This document shows positions 1 to 9,238 of a stretch of DNA of 64,000 nt, one piece after another. Both the position numbers and the translations under genes were made by a program. The DNA comes from Sediminibacterium sp. (GTDB taxonomy: Bacteria > Bacteroidota > Bacteroidia > Chitinophagales > Chitinophagaceae). Location: NCBI RefSeq assembly GCF_030695065.1, contig NZ_JAUYTR010000023.1, positions 124,001 through 188,000 of the forward strand. The letters run 5' to 3'. How positions within the stretch are numbered: the first letter of the stretch is position 1; every line of letters begins with the position of its first letter. Under the pieces are notes generated by a model that had not been told where the DNA came from, ran no database searches, and saw only the letters and a program-made list of their open reading frames with translations.

Positions 1-1387
1 CCTTGCTGCTGCAGGGTTTTACATTGTACCTCGCCATGTATTAGGGCGTGGGTATACTGCACCCAGTGATAAACTCCAAATAGCTGGTATTGGCGCTGGA
101 GGAAAAGGAGAAAGCGACTTATGGAGTTTCTTCAATAGTGGAAAAGCAGATATTGCTTTCTTATGTGATGTGGATGATAGACAAGCTAAGAAAAGTAGAG
201 AGCGCTATCCAAAAGCGAAGTATTACAAAGACTATAGAGAAATGCTCGATAAAGAGCATAAATATTTTGATGCAGTATCTGTTTCAACACCCGATCATAT
301 GCACGCCATACAAGGATTGGCAGCTATGCAGTTGAAAAAACACGTATATATACAAAAACCATTATCGCACAATATTTCTGAAGCAAGAGAATTAACAGAA
401 GCTGCACACAAATACAAAGTGGTTACACAAATGGGCAACCAAGGTGCAAGTGGCGATGGTGTTAGAAAATTAATTGATTGGTATAATGCAGGCTTAATTG
501 GAGACGTGCATAGCATTTATTGTTATACTGACCGACCAGTATGGCCTCAAGGAGTTGGTTGGCCAACTACTAAAGGCACTGTTCCAGAAGGCTTAGATTG
601 GAACCTTTGGCAAGGGGTTGCGCCAAATAAAGATTATGTAGACGGTTTATTGCCATTTAACTGGAGAGGTTGGTGGGATTACGGTACCGGTGCATTAGGA
701 GATATGGCATGTCATATTATGGCCCCTGCTTTTGCTGTATTGGGATTGGGATATCCTGTTTCTGCAGAATGCAGTGTAGCAACTAGATACTTACAGCCAT
801 GGACACGTGCTTATTATCCAGAAAGTTGTCCTACCGCTTCACATATTATCCTAACTTTCAAAGGACAAAACGGAAAGCCAGATGTAAAACTACACTGGAT
901 GGATGGAGGAATTCAACCAGCACGTCCAGAAGAATTAGGACCAAACGAAATGATGGGAGATGGTGGTAACGGCGCCATTTTTGAAGGCACAAAAGGTAAA
1001 ATGATTTGCGGTACTTATGGTGCTTTACCTAATTTATTACCTACAAGTAAAAGCAAAGAATACGATGGTGTTCCACAAACCATAAAGCGTGTTCCCAAAG
1101 GGGATGTAGGTCACTACGCAGCATGGGTGGAAGCTGCTATTGCAGGGTATGGTTCAGCCCAAGCAAAAGAGTTGAGCTCTAATTTTGATATTGCAGGACC
1201 ATTAACGGAAAGTGTATTAATGGGTAACCTAGCCATTCGTAGTTTCGATATTCAAAAGAAAGCAGCAAATGGTAGAGCTACATATCCCGGAAGAAATATC
1301 AAATTATTATGGGATGGACCCAATATGAAAATCACCAACTTTGATGAAGCCAATCAGTTTGTGAGAAAAGAATACAGAACCTTCTAA
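1..1387 (+). CDS. Gfo/Idh/MocA family oxidoreductase, 5' truncated
   Basis: The reading frame is open from base 2, so the true start lies outside the window. The first visible residues (LAAAGFYIVPRHVLGRG) look like the end of a Tat-type signal, followed by a Rossmann motif GIGAGGKGE. A QKP motif (VYIQKPLSHN) stands where this family usually has EKP, and the C-terminal domain has the aromatic-rich WNLWQG and GALGDMACH stretches typical of secreted Bacteroidota members. The family uses NAD(P)(H) to oxidise or reduce sugars and inositols. It converges with the isomerase gene downstream and probably acts on the same periplasmic sugar substrates as the rest of this cluster. The exact substrate cannot be read from the sequence. 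Confidence 0.88.
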   Translation, partial: LAAAGFYIVPRHVLGRGYTAPSDKLQIAGIGAGGKGESDLWSFFNSGKADIAFLCDVDDRQAKKSRERYPKAKYYKDYREMLDKEHKYFDAVSVSTPDHMHAIQGLAAMQLKKHVYIQKPLSHNISEARELTEAAHKYKVVTQMGNQGASGDGVRKLIDWYNAGLIGDVHSIYCYTDRPVWPQGVGWPTTKGTVPEGLDWNLWQGVAPNKDYVDGLLPFNWRGWWDYGTGALGDMACHIMAPAFAVLGLGYPVSAECSVATRYLQPWTRAYYPESCPTASHIILTFKGQNGKPDVKLHWMDGGIQPARPEELGPNEMMGDGGNGAIFEGTKGKMICGTYGALPNLLPTSKSKEYDGVPQTIKRVPKGDVGHYAAWVEAAIAGYGSAQAKELSSNFDIAGPLTESVLMGNLAIRSFDIQKKAANGRATYPGRNIKLLWDGPNMKITNFDEANQFVRKEYRTF

Positions 1388-1409
1388 GGTTTATTGAAAA
1401 AAGTAAATA

Positions 1410-1443
1410 AAAACCCATTCTGTTAATTCAGTTTGGGTTTTTT
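1410..1443 (+). terminator. Rho-independent terminator of the first Gfo/Idh gene
   Basis: An 8-bp stem (AAAACCCA with TGGGTTTT) is extended by an inner CTG/CAG pairing and followed by a T run. It lies 23 nt past the stop codon. An A-tract on the other side gives it weak bidirectional character. Confidence 0.65.
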
Positions 1444-1461
1444 ATTTAAGTCCAATGCTAC

Positions 1462-1495
1462 AAAAAAAGGGCTAGCATTTTCATGCTAACCCCTT
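1462..1495 (-). terminator. Rho-independent terminator of the TIM-barrel isomerase gene
   Basis: Read on the minus strand, a 13-bp stem with two G-U pairs closes a GAAA tetraloop and runs into a seven-T tract. It starts about 30 nt beyond the stop of the gene at 1526 and lies back-to-back with the plus-strand terminator at 1410. Confidence 0.75.
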
Positions 1496-1525
1496 ATGTA
1501 ATATTGTGCTTTACAGCAGTAAAAA

Positions 1526-2395
1526 TTAAATAGAGAATTCCTTCATATAAGCCGCATTCTTTTCAGCGCTTTCCATTGGATTGGTTCCTGTGAATGCTTC
1601 TTGTTCAACAATATGGTGCTTCATACCATATTTCTGAAGCTGACCAAGAATCTTTTTAAAATCAATATCCCCTTTACCAATATGACAAGACTCAATACCC
1701 TTAGCGGTTTTGGTTTGGTCTTTTACATGACAAAGTCTAAAACGATTCGGGTATTTTTTAGCCCACGCAATAGGATCTTCATTAGCAGCAACTACCCAAT
1801 AAATATCCATTTCAAAATCAACTAGACCTGCATCAGTTCCTTCCATCATAACTGTTTGAGGAACCTGCCCGTCTAAAACTTTGAAAGAGTAATCGTGGTT
1901 ATGGTAAGCAAAACGAATTCCGTTTTTCTTGCAAATTTCACCACTCTTATTAAACTCGTCGTTAAATCTTTTGAAATCATCAATCGATTTCTGTGCACCT
2001 TTGTAAGGACAAATCAAATACTTCACCCCTACTTCGGCTGCTTCAGCTGCTTTGCGTTCAAAATCTACGGTATTATTAGAATGAGCAGATACCAAGCTCA
2101 TTCCTAAATCGTCCATATATTTTTTGAACTCTGTATTTTTCCAACCCCAAAAAAATCCTTTAGGGCCTTCAAAACTTTCAATTTGTTTATAACCGTAAGA
2201 AGACAATTTTGCTAAAGTGCCTTTGGCATCTTTCATCATATCTTCTTTAACAGTCCACAATTGCAAACCAAAAGCAGAAAGCTTTTTTGTTTCACCCAAG
2301 GTATTTAGGAAATTGGATTTCCCAACAAATGGTAAACTTAAACCCGCGGCAGCAAAGCCCGCTGTTTTTAAGAAATCCCTTCTATTATTGCTCAT
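1526..2395 (-). CDS. Tat-exported sugar phosphate isomerase/epimerase family protein
   Basis: This is a 289-aa AP-endonuclease-2-like TIM barrel. The N-terminus has a twin-arginine motif (NNRRDFLKTAG) followed by a hydrophobic stretch, so it is probably exported folded. Metal-site segments of the family are visible: FAYHNHDY near residue 165, VDFEMDIYW, the CHVKDQT histidine, and IVEQEAF near the end. It is last in a minus-strand series after hydroxypyruvate-isomerase-like, GMC and small-subunit genes. Relatives include xylose-isomerase-like epimerases and lyases of 3-keto-glycosides. I infer a role on oxidised sugars, but the reaction is not determined by sequence. Confidence 0.85.
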   Translation of the reverse strand: MSNNRRDFLKTAGFAAAGLSLPFVGKSNFLNTLGETKKLSAFGLQLWTVKEDMMKDAKGTLAKLSSYGYKQIESFEGPKGFFWGWKNTEFKKYMDDLGMSLVSAHSNNTVDFERKAAEAAEVGVKYLICPYKGAQKSIDDFKRFNDEFNKSGEICKKNGIRFAYHNHDYSFKVLDGQVPQTVMMEGTDAGLVDFEMDIYWVVAANEDPIAWAKKYPNRFRLCHVKDQTKTAKGIESCHIGKGDIDFKKILGQLQKYGMKHHIVEQEAFTGTNPMESAEKNAAYMKEFSI

Positions 2396-2450
2396 AATTG
2401 TTTTTTAAATGGTCTAGAAAACATACTAAATCAAACCGCATGCCATCTTA

Positions 2451-3020
2451 CTAGGTTGCCCAAGCTTTGTCTCCTTTTTTGTAATCAACACATCCTTCAA
2501 ACTTTCCTGGAACAGCAACATAGCGCAATACTTTTGTTGCACCCACTTCAGAAGTAAAGAAGCCCCATAAAGTAAGCTCTTTCATCATTCTAAAATAATG
2601 AGGCATTTCTTCGGGCTTTTTCTTTTCTTGAAAAGCCTTTGCTTCTGCATCTAATTCGGTTAACAATTTAGTGCGCTCTTCTGCACTAGCTTCCATAAAG
2701 GCTTTGCCAATTTTTGCTTTTGAATCTTTAAACTTAAGTGCGGCCATACCCTCCATAAATACTTTTGCTTCGGCAGGCTTATAGCAATCTTTTACAATTA
2801 CTGTCATAAACTCACCCACGTTGGCTTCTTTGGCACCAGGTGTATTGGTTTTAGGCAAAATAGTTTCTGCTACTTCGTTTAAAAAAGCAATGTCATCAGG
2901 CGTAAATGCAACTGCATCACCCGCTGTTGATTTACAACCAGATAAAAAAGCTTGTGAACCCAATATAGTGCCACCCAGTAAAAGGGCAACGCTGGATAAT
3001 GCTTCTCTTCTATTCATCAT
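2451..3020 (-). CDS. Gluconate 2-dehydrogenase subunit 3 family protein
   Basis: This 189-aa protein has a twin-arginine motif (NRREALSS) and then a lipobox-like LSGC, so it looks like a Tat-dependent lipoprotein. The middle part (DDIAFLNEVAETILPKTNTPG) matches the start of the small-subunit family that accompanies GMC flavoproteins. Its gene follows the GMC gene by 19 bp. In characterised complexes the small subunit carries the Tat signal and drags the signal-less flavoprotein through; the same arrangement is seen here, since the GMC protein has no signal of its own. Confidence 0.87.
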   Translation of the reverse strand: MMNRREALSSVALLLGGTILGSQAFLSGCKSTAGDAVAFTPDDIAFLNEVAETILPKTNTPGAKEANVGEFMTVIVKDCYKPAEAKVFMEGMAALKFKDSKAKIGKAFMEASAEERTKLLTELDAEAKAFQEKKKPEEMPHYFRMMKELTLWGFFTSEVGATKVLRYVAVPGKFEGCVDYKKGDKAWAT

Positions 3021-3039
3021 GATTAATGCATTTAATAAT

Positions 3040-4719
3040 TTATAAATTTCCTTTTTTCAATTCGCTCACTGCAAAGTCTGCAGCTCTTGCGGTGAAAGCC
3101 ATATAGGTTAAAGATGGATTCACACATGCAGCTGAAGTCATGAAAGAACCATCTGTTACAAATACATTTGGTGCATCCCAAATTTGGTTGTGTTTATTTA
3201 CTACAGAAGTTTTAGGATCTGCGCCCATTCTTGCAGAACCCATTTCGTGGATACCACGACCTAATACTGCATTGGCATCATACCCTTTAACATCTTTAAC
3301 ACCAGCATTGGTAAGCATTTCAATAGCATCGGCCAACATGTCTTTACGCATTTTCATTTCATTCTCTTTCAATTCAGCGTCAATTTTCAACACGTTCAAC
3401 CCCCATTTATCTTTTACCGTTTTATCAAGGGTAACAAAATTACTATGGTCGGGTAATACTTCCCCAAAGCCCATCATGCCCATACTCCAACCCCCTGGTT
3501 CAGAAATAGCTTCTTTAAATTCAGCTCCAATGGTAAATTCAGCCACATTGCTTCCCCATCCGCCTCTATTACCACTACCTTGGTATCCAAACCCTCTTAA
3601 ATAATCACGCTTATCGTTTCCAATATTTTGGTAACGTGGTATATAAATACCATTGGCTCTTCTACCAAAAGTGTATTTGTCTTCGTAGCCTTCCACTTTT
3701 CCACCAGCACCTACACCTAAATGGTGATCCATGATATTGTGACCCAGCTCACCACTGCTGCTTCCCAATCCACCTTCCCAAACATCAGTTGCAGAATTCA
3801 TTAGAACCCAAGCTGAGTTTAACGTTGATGCATTTAAGAAAATAATTTTAGCATTGTATACATAGGTCTTATTGGTCTCTGCGTCTAATACTTCAACACC
3901 AGTTGCGCGTTTTTTATCTTTATCGTATAAAATTTTTGTAACAATACTCCAAGGCCTTAAGGTAAGATTACCTGTTTTCATTGCTGCAGGTAAAGTAGAG
4001 CTTTGTGTACTGAAATAGGCGCCAAATGGGCAACCCAACCAACACTTGTTTCTGAACTGACAGGCAGATCTACCCTCTAATTCTTGTGTAATATTGGCCG
4101 TACGACCAATAATCATAGCACGCTGACCTTTATAATATTCTTTTAACCGTTTTGCTACATCTTTCTCTACACAGGTCATTTCCATAGGAGGCATAAACTG
4201 CCCATCGGGCAATACATCTAAGCCATCTCTATTACCACTAATACCTGCAAATTTCTCTACATAATCGTACCATGGGGCAATGTCTTTATATCGAACTGGC
4301 CAATCAACCGCAATACCATCTTTTGCATTGGCTTCAAAATCTAAATCGCTCCAACGATAGCTTTGACGACCCCATAACAAAGAACGACCACCTACATGAT
4401 AGCCTCTAAACCAATCGTATCTTTTTACTTCTACATAAGGGCTTTCGGTATCTTTTACCCACATGCCATAAGTTTGTTCATTCAAAGGATAATCACGGTC
4501 TAGCACTTGGTTCTGCGCAATCATTTCTTGCGTTTTCCTTCCGTGGTGCGGATAATCCCATGCTTCTTTGTTGGCATTCACGTAATCTTTTACGTGCTCA
4601 ATATTGCGACCTCTCTCGAGCATCAATACTTTTAAGCCTTTCTCTGTAAGCTCTTTTGCTGCCCAGCCTCCGCTGATGCCGGAGCCAATCACAATCGCGT
4701 CAAAATTTTGTTCAGCCAT
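3040..4719 (-). CDS. GMC family oxidoreductase (sugar dehydrogenase large subunit)
   Basis: This 559-aa flavoprotein starts directly with an FAD-binding Rossmann motif (DAIVIGSGISGGWAAKEL) and the following acidic end LERG. The GMC signatures are present: GGRSLLWGRQSYR, the catalytic His in RGIHEMGSARMG and the C-terminal Asn in VNPSLTYMA. The length fits membrane-anchored gluconate, sorbose or glucoside 3-dehydrogenase-type enzymes. A cysteine cluster (CQFRNKCWLGC) lies mid-protein. It probably oxidises a sugar hydroxyl in the periplasm with the small subunit at 2451 and passes electrons to a cytochrome c such as that at 8109. The choice of C3 oxidation is inferred from the neighbourhood. 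Confidence 0.92.
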   Translation of the reverse strand: MAEQNFDAIVIGSGISGGWAAKELTEKGLKVLMLERGRNIEHVKDYVNANKEAWDYPHHGRKTQEMIAQNQVLDRDYPLNEQTYGMWVKDTESPYVEVKRYDWFRGYHVGGRSLLWGRQSYRWSDLDFEANAKDGIAVDWPVRYKDIAPWYDYVEKFAGISGNRDGLDVLPDGQFMPPMEMTCVEKDVAKRLKEYYKGQRAMIIGRTANITQELEGRSACQFRNKCWLGCPFGAYFSTQSSTLPAAMKTGNLTLRPWSIVTKILYDKDKKRATGVEVLDAETNKTYVYNAKIIFLNASTLNSAWVLMNSATDVWEGGLGSSSGELGHNIMDHHLGVGAGGKVEGYEDKYTFGRRANGIYIPRYQNIGNDKRDYLRGFGYQGSGNRGGWGSNVAEFTIGAEFKEAISEPGGWSMGMMGFGEVLPDHSNFVTLDKTVKDKWGLNVLKIDAELKENEMKMRKDMLADAIEMLTNAGVKDVKGYDANAVLGRGIHEMGSARMGADPKTSVVNKHNQIWDAPNVFVTDGSFMTSAACVNPSLTYMAFTARAADFAVSELKKGNL

Positions 4720-4755
4720 GTTGGTGGTTTAAGCGTTGATAGATTATTGTAAATT

Positions 4756-5637
4756 TTAAATATTACAGATTTCAATTGCCTTTTTAAGTGAGCCAATTTT
4801 ATCTTTTGCAACTGGAATAAACTCTTGTGCTACATAGCCTGTAAAGCCAGTAGCAGCAATAGCTTTCATAATAGCAGGATAAAACAATTCTTGGGAATCA
4901 TCAATTTCATGTCTTCCGGGAACCCCTGCAGTATGGTAATGGCCAATATAAGGTGCACTTGTTTTAATGGTTCTAATTACATCTCCTTCATCAATTTGCA
5001 TATGATAGATATCGTATAATAACTTGAAATTTTCAGAACCTATTTGTTTGCACAATTCAACTCCCCATGGGGTTTTATCGCACATATAATCTTTATGATC
5101 TACTTTGCTGTTCAATAATTCCATGATGATGGTAACCCCTCTTTTTTCAGCAAGCGGCATGATTTTCTTTAACCCTTCAGCACAATTTTTAAGCCCGGTT
5201 GCATCGTCCATTCCATTTCTATTACCACTGAAACAAATTAGGTTTTTGTAACCAGCATCTGCAACTAAATTAATATGTTCGGTATAATTCTTTATAAGGG
5301 TACTATGGTATTGAGGATCGTTCCATCCTTTTACCAAACTGATTTCGGCACCATTGCACATGGTAGACATCATGCCATGTTTCTTCAGTATTGGCCAATC
5401 TTTAGGGCCCACTAAATCAATTCCAGTGATACCTATCTTTTTTGCTTCAATACATAACTCATCTATTGTTAAATCACTAAAGCACCATCTACAAACAGCG
5501 TGATTGATATTCCCTTTCATAGTTGTTGATACAGTAGCACAAGATGCTAAAGTTGGCATTATCGGAGCTGAAGCAACAGCAACAGAACCGGTAATAATGT
5601 TTTTTATGGCAGAGCGCCTATTGGACAAATTTTTCAT
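4756..5637 (-). CDS. Hydroxypyruvate isomerase-like TIM-barrel protein, Tat signal
   Basis: This 293-aa protein has an N-terminal NRRSAIKN twin-arginine motif and hydrophobic segment. The mature part is a TIM barrel of the Hyi family: motifs near ICFSGNRNG, IIMELLNSKVDHKDY, YDIYHMQIDEGD, HYHTAGVPGRHE and VAQEF supply the usual Glu, Asp, His and Glu metal ligands. It is the promoter-proximal gene of the minus-strand block and is divergent from the Gfo/Idh gene at 5829. Export argues against a role in central glyoxylate metabolism; I infer isomerisation or lysis of a keto-sugar. Confidence 0.87.
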   Translation of the reverse strand: MKNLSNRRSAIKNIITGSVAVASAPIMPTLASCATVSTTMKGNINHAVCRWCFSDLTIDELCIEAKKIGITGIDLVGPKDWPILKKHGMMSTMCNGAEISLVKGWNDPQYHSTLIKNYTEHINLVADAGYKNLICFSGNRNGMDDATGLKNCAEGLKKIMPLAEKRGVTIIMELLNSKVDHKDYMCDKTPWGVELCKQIGSENFKLLYDIYHMQIDEGDVIRTIKTSAPYIGHYHTAGVPGRHEIDDSQELFYPAIMKAIAATGFTGYVAQEFIPVAKDKIGSLKKAIEICNI

Positions 5638-5828
5638 ACAGCAATTAGAACCCTAATATAATTATTTGTTTGCATCAAAGTACTAGGAATTTTATAAATC
5701 CTTCAATAAGGGGATTCATTCGGTAAACAGATTGCAACAATGATTAATAAGTCTTAAATGATTATAATCGGAGAGAATGTTTAAATTAGTGCCTCTGATA
5801 AAATACCAATCAAAATAAAAAAAATACT

Positions 5829-6995
5829 ATGCCTAGAAAATTAAGAATGGGAATGGTGGGTGGAGGTAAAGATGCTTTCATTGGAGCTATCCACCGTTTG
5901 GCTGCCAATATGGATGGACAGATTGAATTGGTTTGTGGCGCATTAAGCATCAATCCAACTATTGCACAAGAATCGGGTGAAATGCTTTACTTACCGAAAG
6001 ATCGCATTTACCTTACTTATGATGAAATGATTGTTAAAGAATCGGCGTTGCCTGCAAACCAACGCATGGACTTTGTAACCATTGTAACCCCCAATTTTGC
6101 ACACTTTGCACCTGCTAAGATGGCTTTGGAACACGGGTTTCACGTAGTTATAGAAAAACCCATTACGTTTACTTTAGACGAAGCAAAGCAATTAAAAGCC
6201 ATAGTAGAAGAAACAGGATTAACCCTTTGCTTAACCCATACTTATTCTGGATATCCAATGGTTAAACAAGCTAAAGCAATGGTTGCAGAAGGTGCTTTAG
6301 GAAAAATCAGAAAAGTTTGGGTAGAATACCCCCAAGGATGGTTGAGTAAGCTCAGCGAAAGAGAGGGTAATGCACAAGCAGCTTGGAGAACCGATCCCAA
6401 AAAATCGGGTAAGAGTGGTAGCATGGGAGATATTGGTACGCATGCAGCGCATTTGGCAGAATATATTACAGGAGCAAAAATCACCAAGCTATGTGCAGAT
6501 CTTAATACAGTAGTAGAAGGTAGAATGCTAGACGATGACGGTTCTGTTTTATTGCATTTTAGCAACGGAGCATCTGGGGTGTTGATGGCATCACAAGTTG
6601 CAGCAGGCGAAGAGAATGCATTGAAGATTAGAATATATGGAGAAAAAGGAGGATTAGAATGGGCGCAAATGGAACCCAATACACTAATTGTTAAGTGGCT
6701 AGAAGCACCTATGCAAATATTGCGTGCGGGCGCTAATTATACCGATCGCTTGTCTAGTTTTGCTACCAGCAATTGCAGAACACCAGGCGGACATCCAGAA
6801 GGATATTTAGAAGCATTTGCTAATATCTATAAAAATTTTACTGCAACCGTTCAAGCTAAAATTGATGGCAGTACACCAACCAAAGAACAATTGGATTTTC
6901 CAGGTGTGGAAGATGGTATAAGAGGCATGGCATTTATAGACAATGTGGTTGCTTCTGCGCAATCCAATTTAAAGTGGACCGAATATAAATTATAA
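5829..6995 (+). CDS. Gfo/Idh/MocA family oxidoreductase, cytoplasmic
   Basis: This 388-aa protein has an N-terminal Rossmann motif (GMVGGGKDAFIG), no signal peptide and a canonical EKP motif (VVIEKPITF) around residue 112. The C-terminal domain has GSMGDIGTHAAHL, the usual substrate and cofactor segment. It opens the plus-strand block and is followed after 3 bp by an isomerase gene, so the two are almost surely co-transcribed. It probably carries out the intracellular NAD(P)-linked step on a sugar made by the exported enzymes of the divergent block. Glucose-fructose oxidoreductase, inositol dehydrogenase and 3-keto-sugar reductase remain possible. Confidence 0.9.
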   Translation: MPRKLRMGMVGGGKDAFIGAIHRLAANMDGQIELVCGALSINPTIAQESGEMLYLPKDRIYLTYDEMIVKESALPANQRMDFVTIVTPNFAHFAPAKMALEHGFHVVIEKPITFTLDEAKQLKAIVEETGLTLCLTHTYSGYPMVKQAKAMVAEGALGKIRKVWVEYPQGWLSKLSEREGNAQAAWRTDPKKSGKSGSMGDIGTHAAHLAEYITGAKITKLCADLNTVVEGRMLDDDGSVLLHFSNGASGVLMASQVAAGEENALKIRIYGEKGGLEWAQMEPNTLIVKWLEAPMQILRAGANYTDRLSSFATSNCRTPGGHPEGYLEAFANIYKNFTATVQAKIDGSTPTKEQLDFPGVEDGIRGMAFIDNVVASAQSNLKWTEYKL

Positions 6996-6998
6996 ACA

Positions 6999-8054
6999 AT
7001 GACCAATATTAAAGGACCAGGAATTTTCCTGGCTCAATTTATGGGCGATACGGCCCCATTTAATTCTTTGGCGTCTATTTGTAAATGGGCTGCATCATTG
7101 GGTTTCAAAGGTGTACAAATTCCTTCATGGGATGCTAGGTGTATTGATTTACAAAAAGCAGCAGAAAGTAAAACTTATGCGGATGAAATTAAGGGGATTG
7201 TAGCCGCCGCAGGATTAGAAATTACTGAACTATCCACCCACTTGCAAGGACAGTTGGTAGCCGTAAACCCAGCGTATGATGCGTTGTTCGACGGCTTTGC
7301 TCCCGAAGGCCTAAGAGGAAACCCTAGTGCAAGAACAGAGTGGGCGGTGCAACAATTAAAGTATGCAGCCAAAGCCTCACAGAACCTAGGACTCAATGCA
7401 CACGCCACTTTCAGCGGAGCTTTATTGTGGCAAACCGTTTATCCATGGCCTCAAAGACCAGCAGGATTAGTAGAGACAGGATTTACTGAATTGGCAAAAA
7501 GATGGTTGCCCATCTTGAATGTTTTTGACGAAAATGGGGTAGACCTTTGTTATGAAATTCACCCAGGTGAAGACTTGCACGATGGGGTAACATATGAGCT
7601 ATTTTTAGATAAAGTAAACAACCATACACGCGCTTGCTTATTATATGATCCATCGCATTTTGTATTGCAATGCTTAGACTACAAAGCATATATAGACCAT
7701 TACCATGAACGCATTAAAATGTTTCATGTAAAAGATGCAGAGTTTAACCCAACAGGTAAACAAGGTGTTTATGGAGGCTATCAAGGTTGGGTAGAAAGAG
7801 CCGGACGATTCCGTTCATTAGGGGATGGGCAGGTAGATTTTAAAACCATATTCAGCAAACTGGCCCAATACAATTATACTGGCTGGGCCGTGATGGAATG
7901 GGAATGTGCGTTGAAACATCCAGAAACAGGTGCAGCGGAAGGAGCACCATTTATTCAGCAGCATATCATTCGTGTTACCGATAAAACATTTGATGATTTT
8001 GCGGGGACAGGATCGGATGAAAATTTTAATAAGAAGATATTAGGTATCAACTAA
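6999..8054 (+). CDS. Sugar phosphate isomerase/epimerase, cytoplasmic
   Basis: This 351-aa TIM barrel has no signal peptide. The four metal ligands can be placed: Glu in CYEIHPGED, Asp in LYDPSHF, His in MFHVKDAEF and Glu in VMEWECALK. It is longer than the exported isomerases in this cluster, with an extra region around WQTVYPWPQRP. Start and spacing (3 bp after the Gfo/Idh stop) suggest translational coupling. Members of this subgroup pair repeatedly with Gfo/Idh proteins in Bacteroidota, consistent with consecutive steps on one sugar. Confidence 0.9.
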   Translation: MTNIKGPGIFLAQFMGDTAPFNSLASICKWAASLGFKGVQIPSWDARCIDLQKAAESKTYADEIKGIVAAAGLEITELSTHLQGQLVAVNPAYDALFDGFAPEGLRGNPSARTEWAVQQLKYAAKASQNLGLNAHATFSGALLWQTVYPWPQRPAGLVETGFTELAKRWLPILNVFDENGVDLCYEIHPGEDLHDGVTYELFLDKVNNHTRACLLYDPSHFVLQCLDYKAYIDHYHERIKMFHVKDAEFNPTGKQGVYGGYQGWVERAGRFRSLGDGQVDFKTIFSKLAQYNYTGWAVMEWECALKHPETGAAEGAPFIQQHIIRVTDKTFDDFAGTGSDENFNKKILGIN

Positions 8055-8108
8055 CTTTAACTTGTGCGCACGAAAAGTGTTGCGATTATAAATTTTAAAT
8101 AAACGATT

Positions 8109-8504
8109 ATGAAAAAGTACTTAGTGCTGTTTGCCATTACAGGATTAGTAGCTGCAGCTTGCGGCGGTAGTGAAGAAAAGAAAGAAGACAAAGCTGCAGA
8201 AACTTCACCAGCAACTGCTCCAGTTGCAGACTTAAGCACCAACCCAGACTACACCAAAGGATTAGAATTAGTGGGTAAATCAGATTGCTTAACCTGCCAT
8301 AAAGTAAACGACAAATTGATTGGGCCTGCTTATAAAGAAGTAGCAAACAAATACGAAGCAACTGATGAAAACATCAGTATGTTAGCAGGTAAAATTATCA
8401 AAGGGGGGAAAGGTGTTTGGGGTGAAGTACCAATGACACCGCATCCACAAGTGAGTGAAGAAGACGCCAAAGCAATGGTGAAATACGTTTTACTACTTAA
8501 GTAA
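8109..8504 (+). CDS. c-type cytochrome lipoprotein
   Basis: This 131-aa protein begins with a signal ending in LVAAACGG (lipobox, acylated Cys about residue 17), followed by a Glu/Lys/Ala-rich linker. One haem site is visible, CLTCHK, and a Met ligand is likely in EVPMTPHP. The KGEL..GKSDCLTCHK-type layout is that of class I cytochromes. It sits 5 bp before a DUF1080 gene and is the natural electron acceptor for the GMC dehydrogenase encoded on the other strand. Confidence 0.92.
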   Translation: MKKYLVLFAITGLVAAACGGSEEKKEDKAAETSPATAPVADLSTNPDYTKGLELVGKSDCLTCHKVNDKLIGPAYKEVANKYEATDENISMLAGKIIKGGKGVWGEVPMTPHPQVSEEDAKAMVKYVLLLK

Positions 8505-8509
8505 TTTAC

Positions 8510-9238
8510 ATGAATAATCTACTATGGATCACTGCCATTGCAGCTGCATTGGTAACAGCGCCAAATAAAAGGCCCGACATTACAAAAGCATCAGCCACCA
8601 ATCCTGTCAAAAGCAAATGGATCAAATTGTTTGATGGAAAAACCACCAACGGTTGGAAAACTTATGCCAAAGACAGCATAGGTAGTGCATGGAAAGTACA
8701 AGACGGTGTTTTGTATTTAGATGCCAAAGCCAAGAAAGAACAGAAGTTAGGTGGTGGCGATATTATTCACGAAAAATCATTTGGCAATTTTCATTTGAAA
8801 CTAGAATGGAAAATTTCAAAAAATGGAAATAGCGGGATTATTTTCTGGGCACAGAATGAACCAACTAAATACAAAGCAGTTTGGCATACAGGGCCAGAGA
8901 TGCAAGTATTAGACAATGGTGGACATCCTGATGCAAAAATCAGAAAACACCGTGCCGGAGATTTGTACGATTTAATTGAAGGACCAGACACTGCCGTAAA
9001 ACCAGTAGGTGAATGGAATAAAACTGAAATCATTGCAAAAGATGGAACCCTTGAATTAAAACTCAATGGTGTTACTACCGTTAAAACAAGTTATGGTGAT
9101 GAAATTTGGTACAGCCTAATTGGCAACAGCAAATTCAAAACCATGCCTGCATTTGGAAGAACATTTACTGGGCATATTGCTTTACAAGATCATGGTGATG
9201 ATGTTTGGTTTCGCAATATCCAAATTAGAGAATTATAA
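8510..9238 (+). CDS. DUF1080 (3-keto-disaccharide hydrolase family) protein
   Basis: This 242-aa protein has a short N-terminal hydrophobic signal and a concanavalin-like DUF1080 fold: WIKLFDGKTTNGWKTY at the start, GGDIIHEKSFGNFHLKLEW, NSGIIFWA and GHIALQDHGDDVWFRNI at the end. DUF1080 proteins have been assigned hydrolysis or beta-elimination of 3-keto-glycosides. Its placement between a cytochrome c gene and a deaminase gene, and opposite a GMC dehydrogenase, supports that role here. The stop codon shares one base with the next start (TAATG). Confidence 0.9.
   Translation: MNNLLWITAIAAALVTAPNKRPDITKASATNPVKSKWIKLFDGKTTNGWKTYAKDSIGSAWKVQDGVLYLDAKAKKEQKLGGGDIIHEKSFGNFHLKLEWKISKNGNSGIIFWAQNEPTKYKAVWHTGPEMQVLDNGGHPDAKIRKHRAGDLYDLIEGPDTAVKPVGEWNKTEIIAKDGTLELKLNGVTTVKTSYGDEIWYSLIGNSKFKTMPAFGRTFTGHIALQDHGDDVWFRNIQIREL

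Noticed and set aside
90..335. Open frame overlapping the start of the first oxidoreductase
   Set aside because: It is a different frame of the real gene, whose product reads as a clear Rossmann-fold protein from base 2.
8055..8108. Possible promoter with a GTGCGCAC palindrome before the cytochrome c gene
   Set aside because: The TAAATTTT box lacks the final G and the spacing to TTG is about 24 nt; not convincing.
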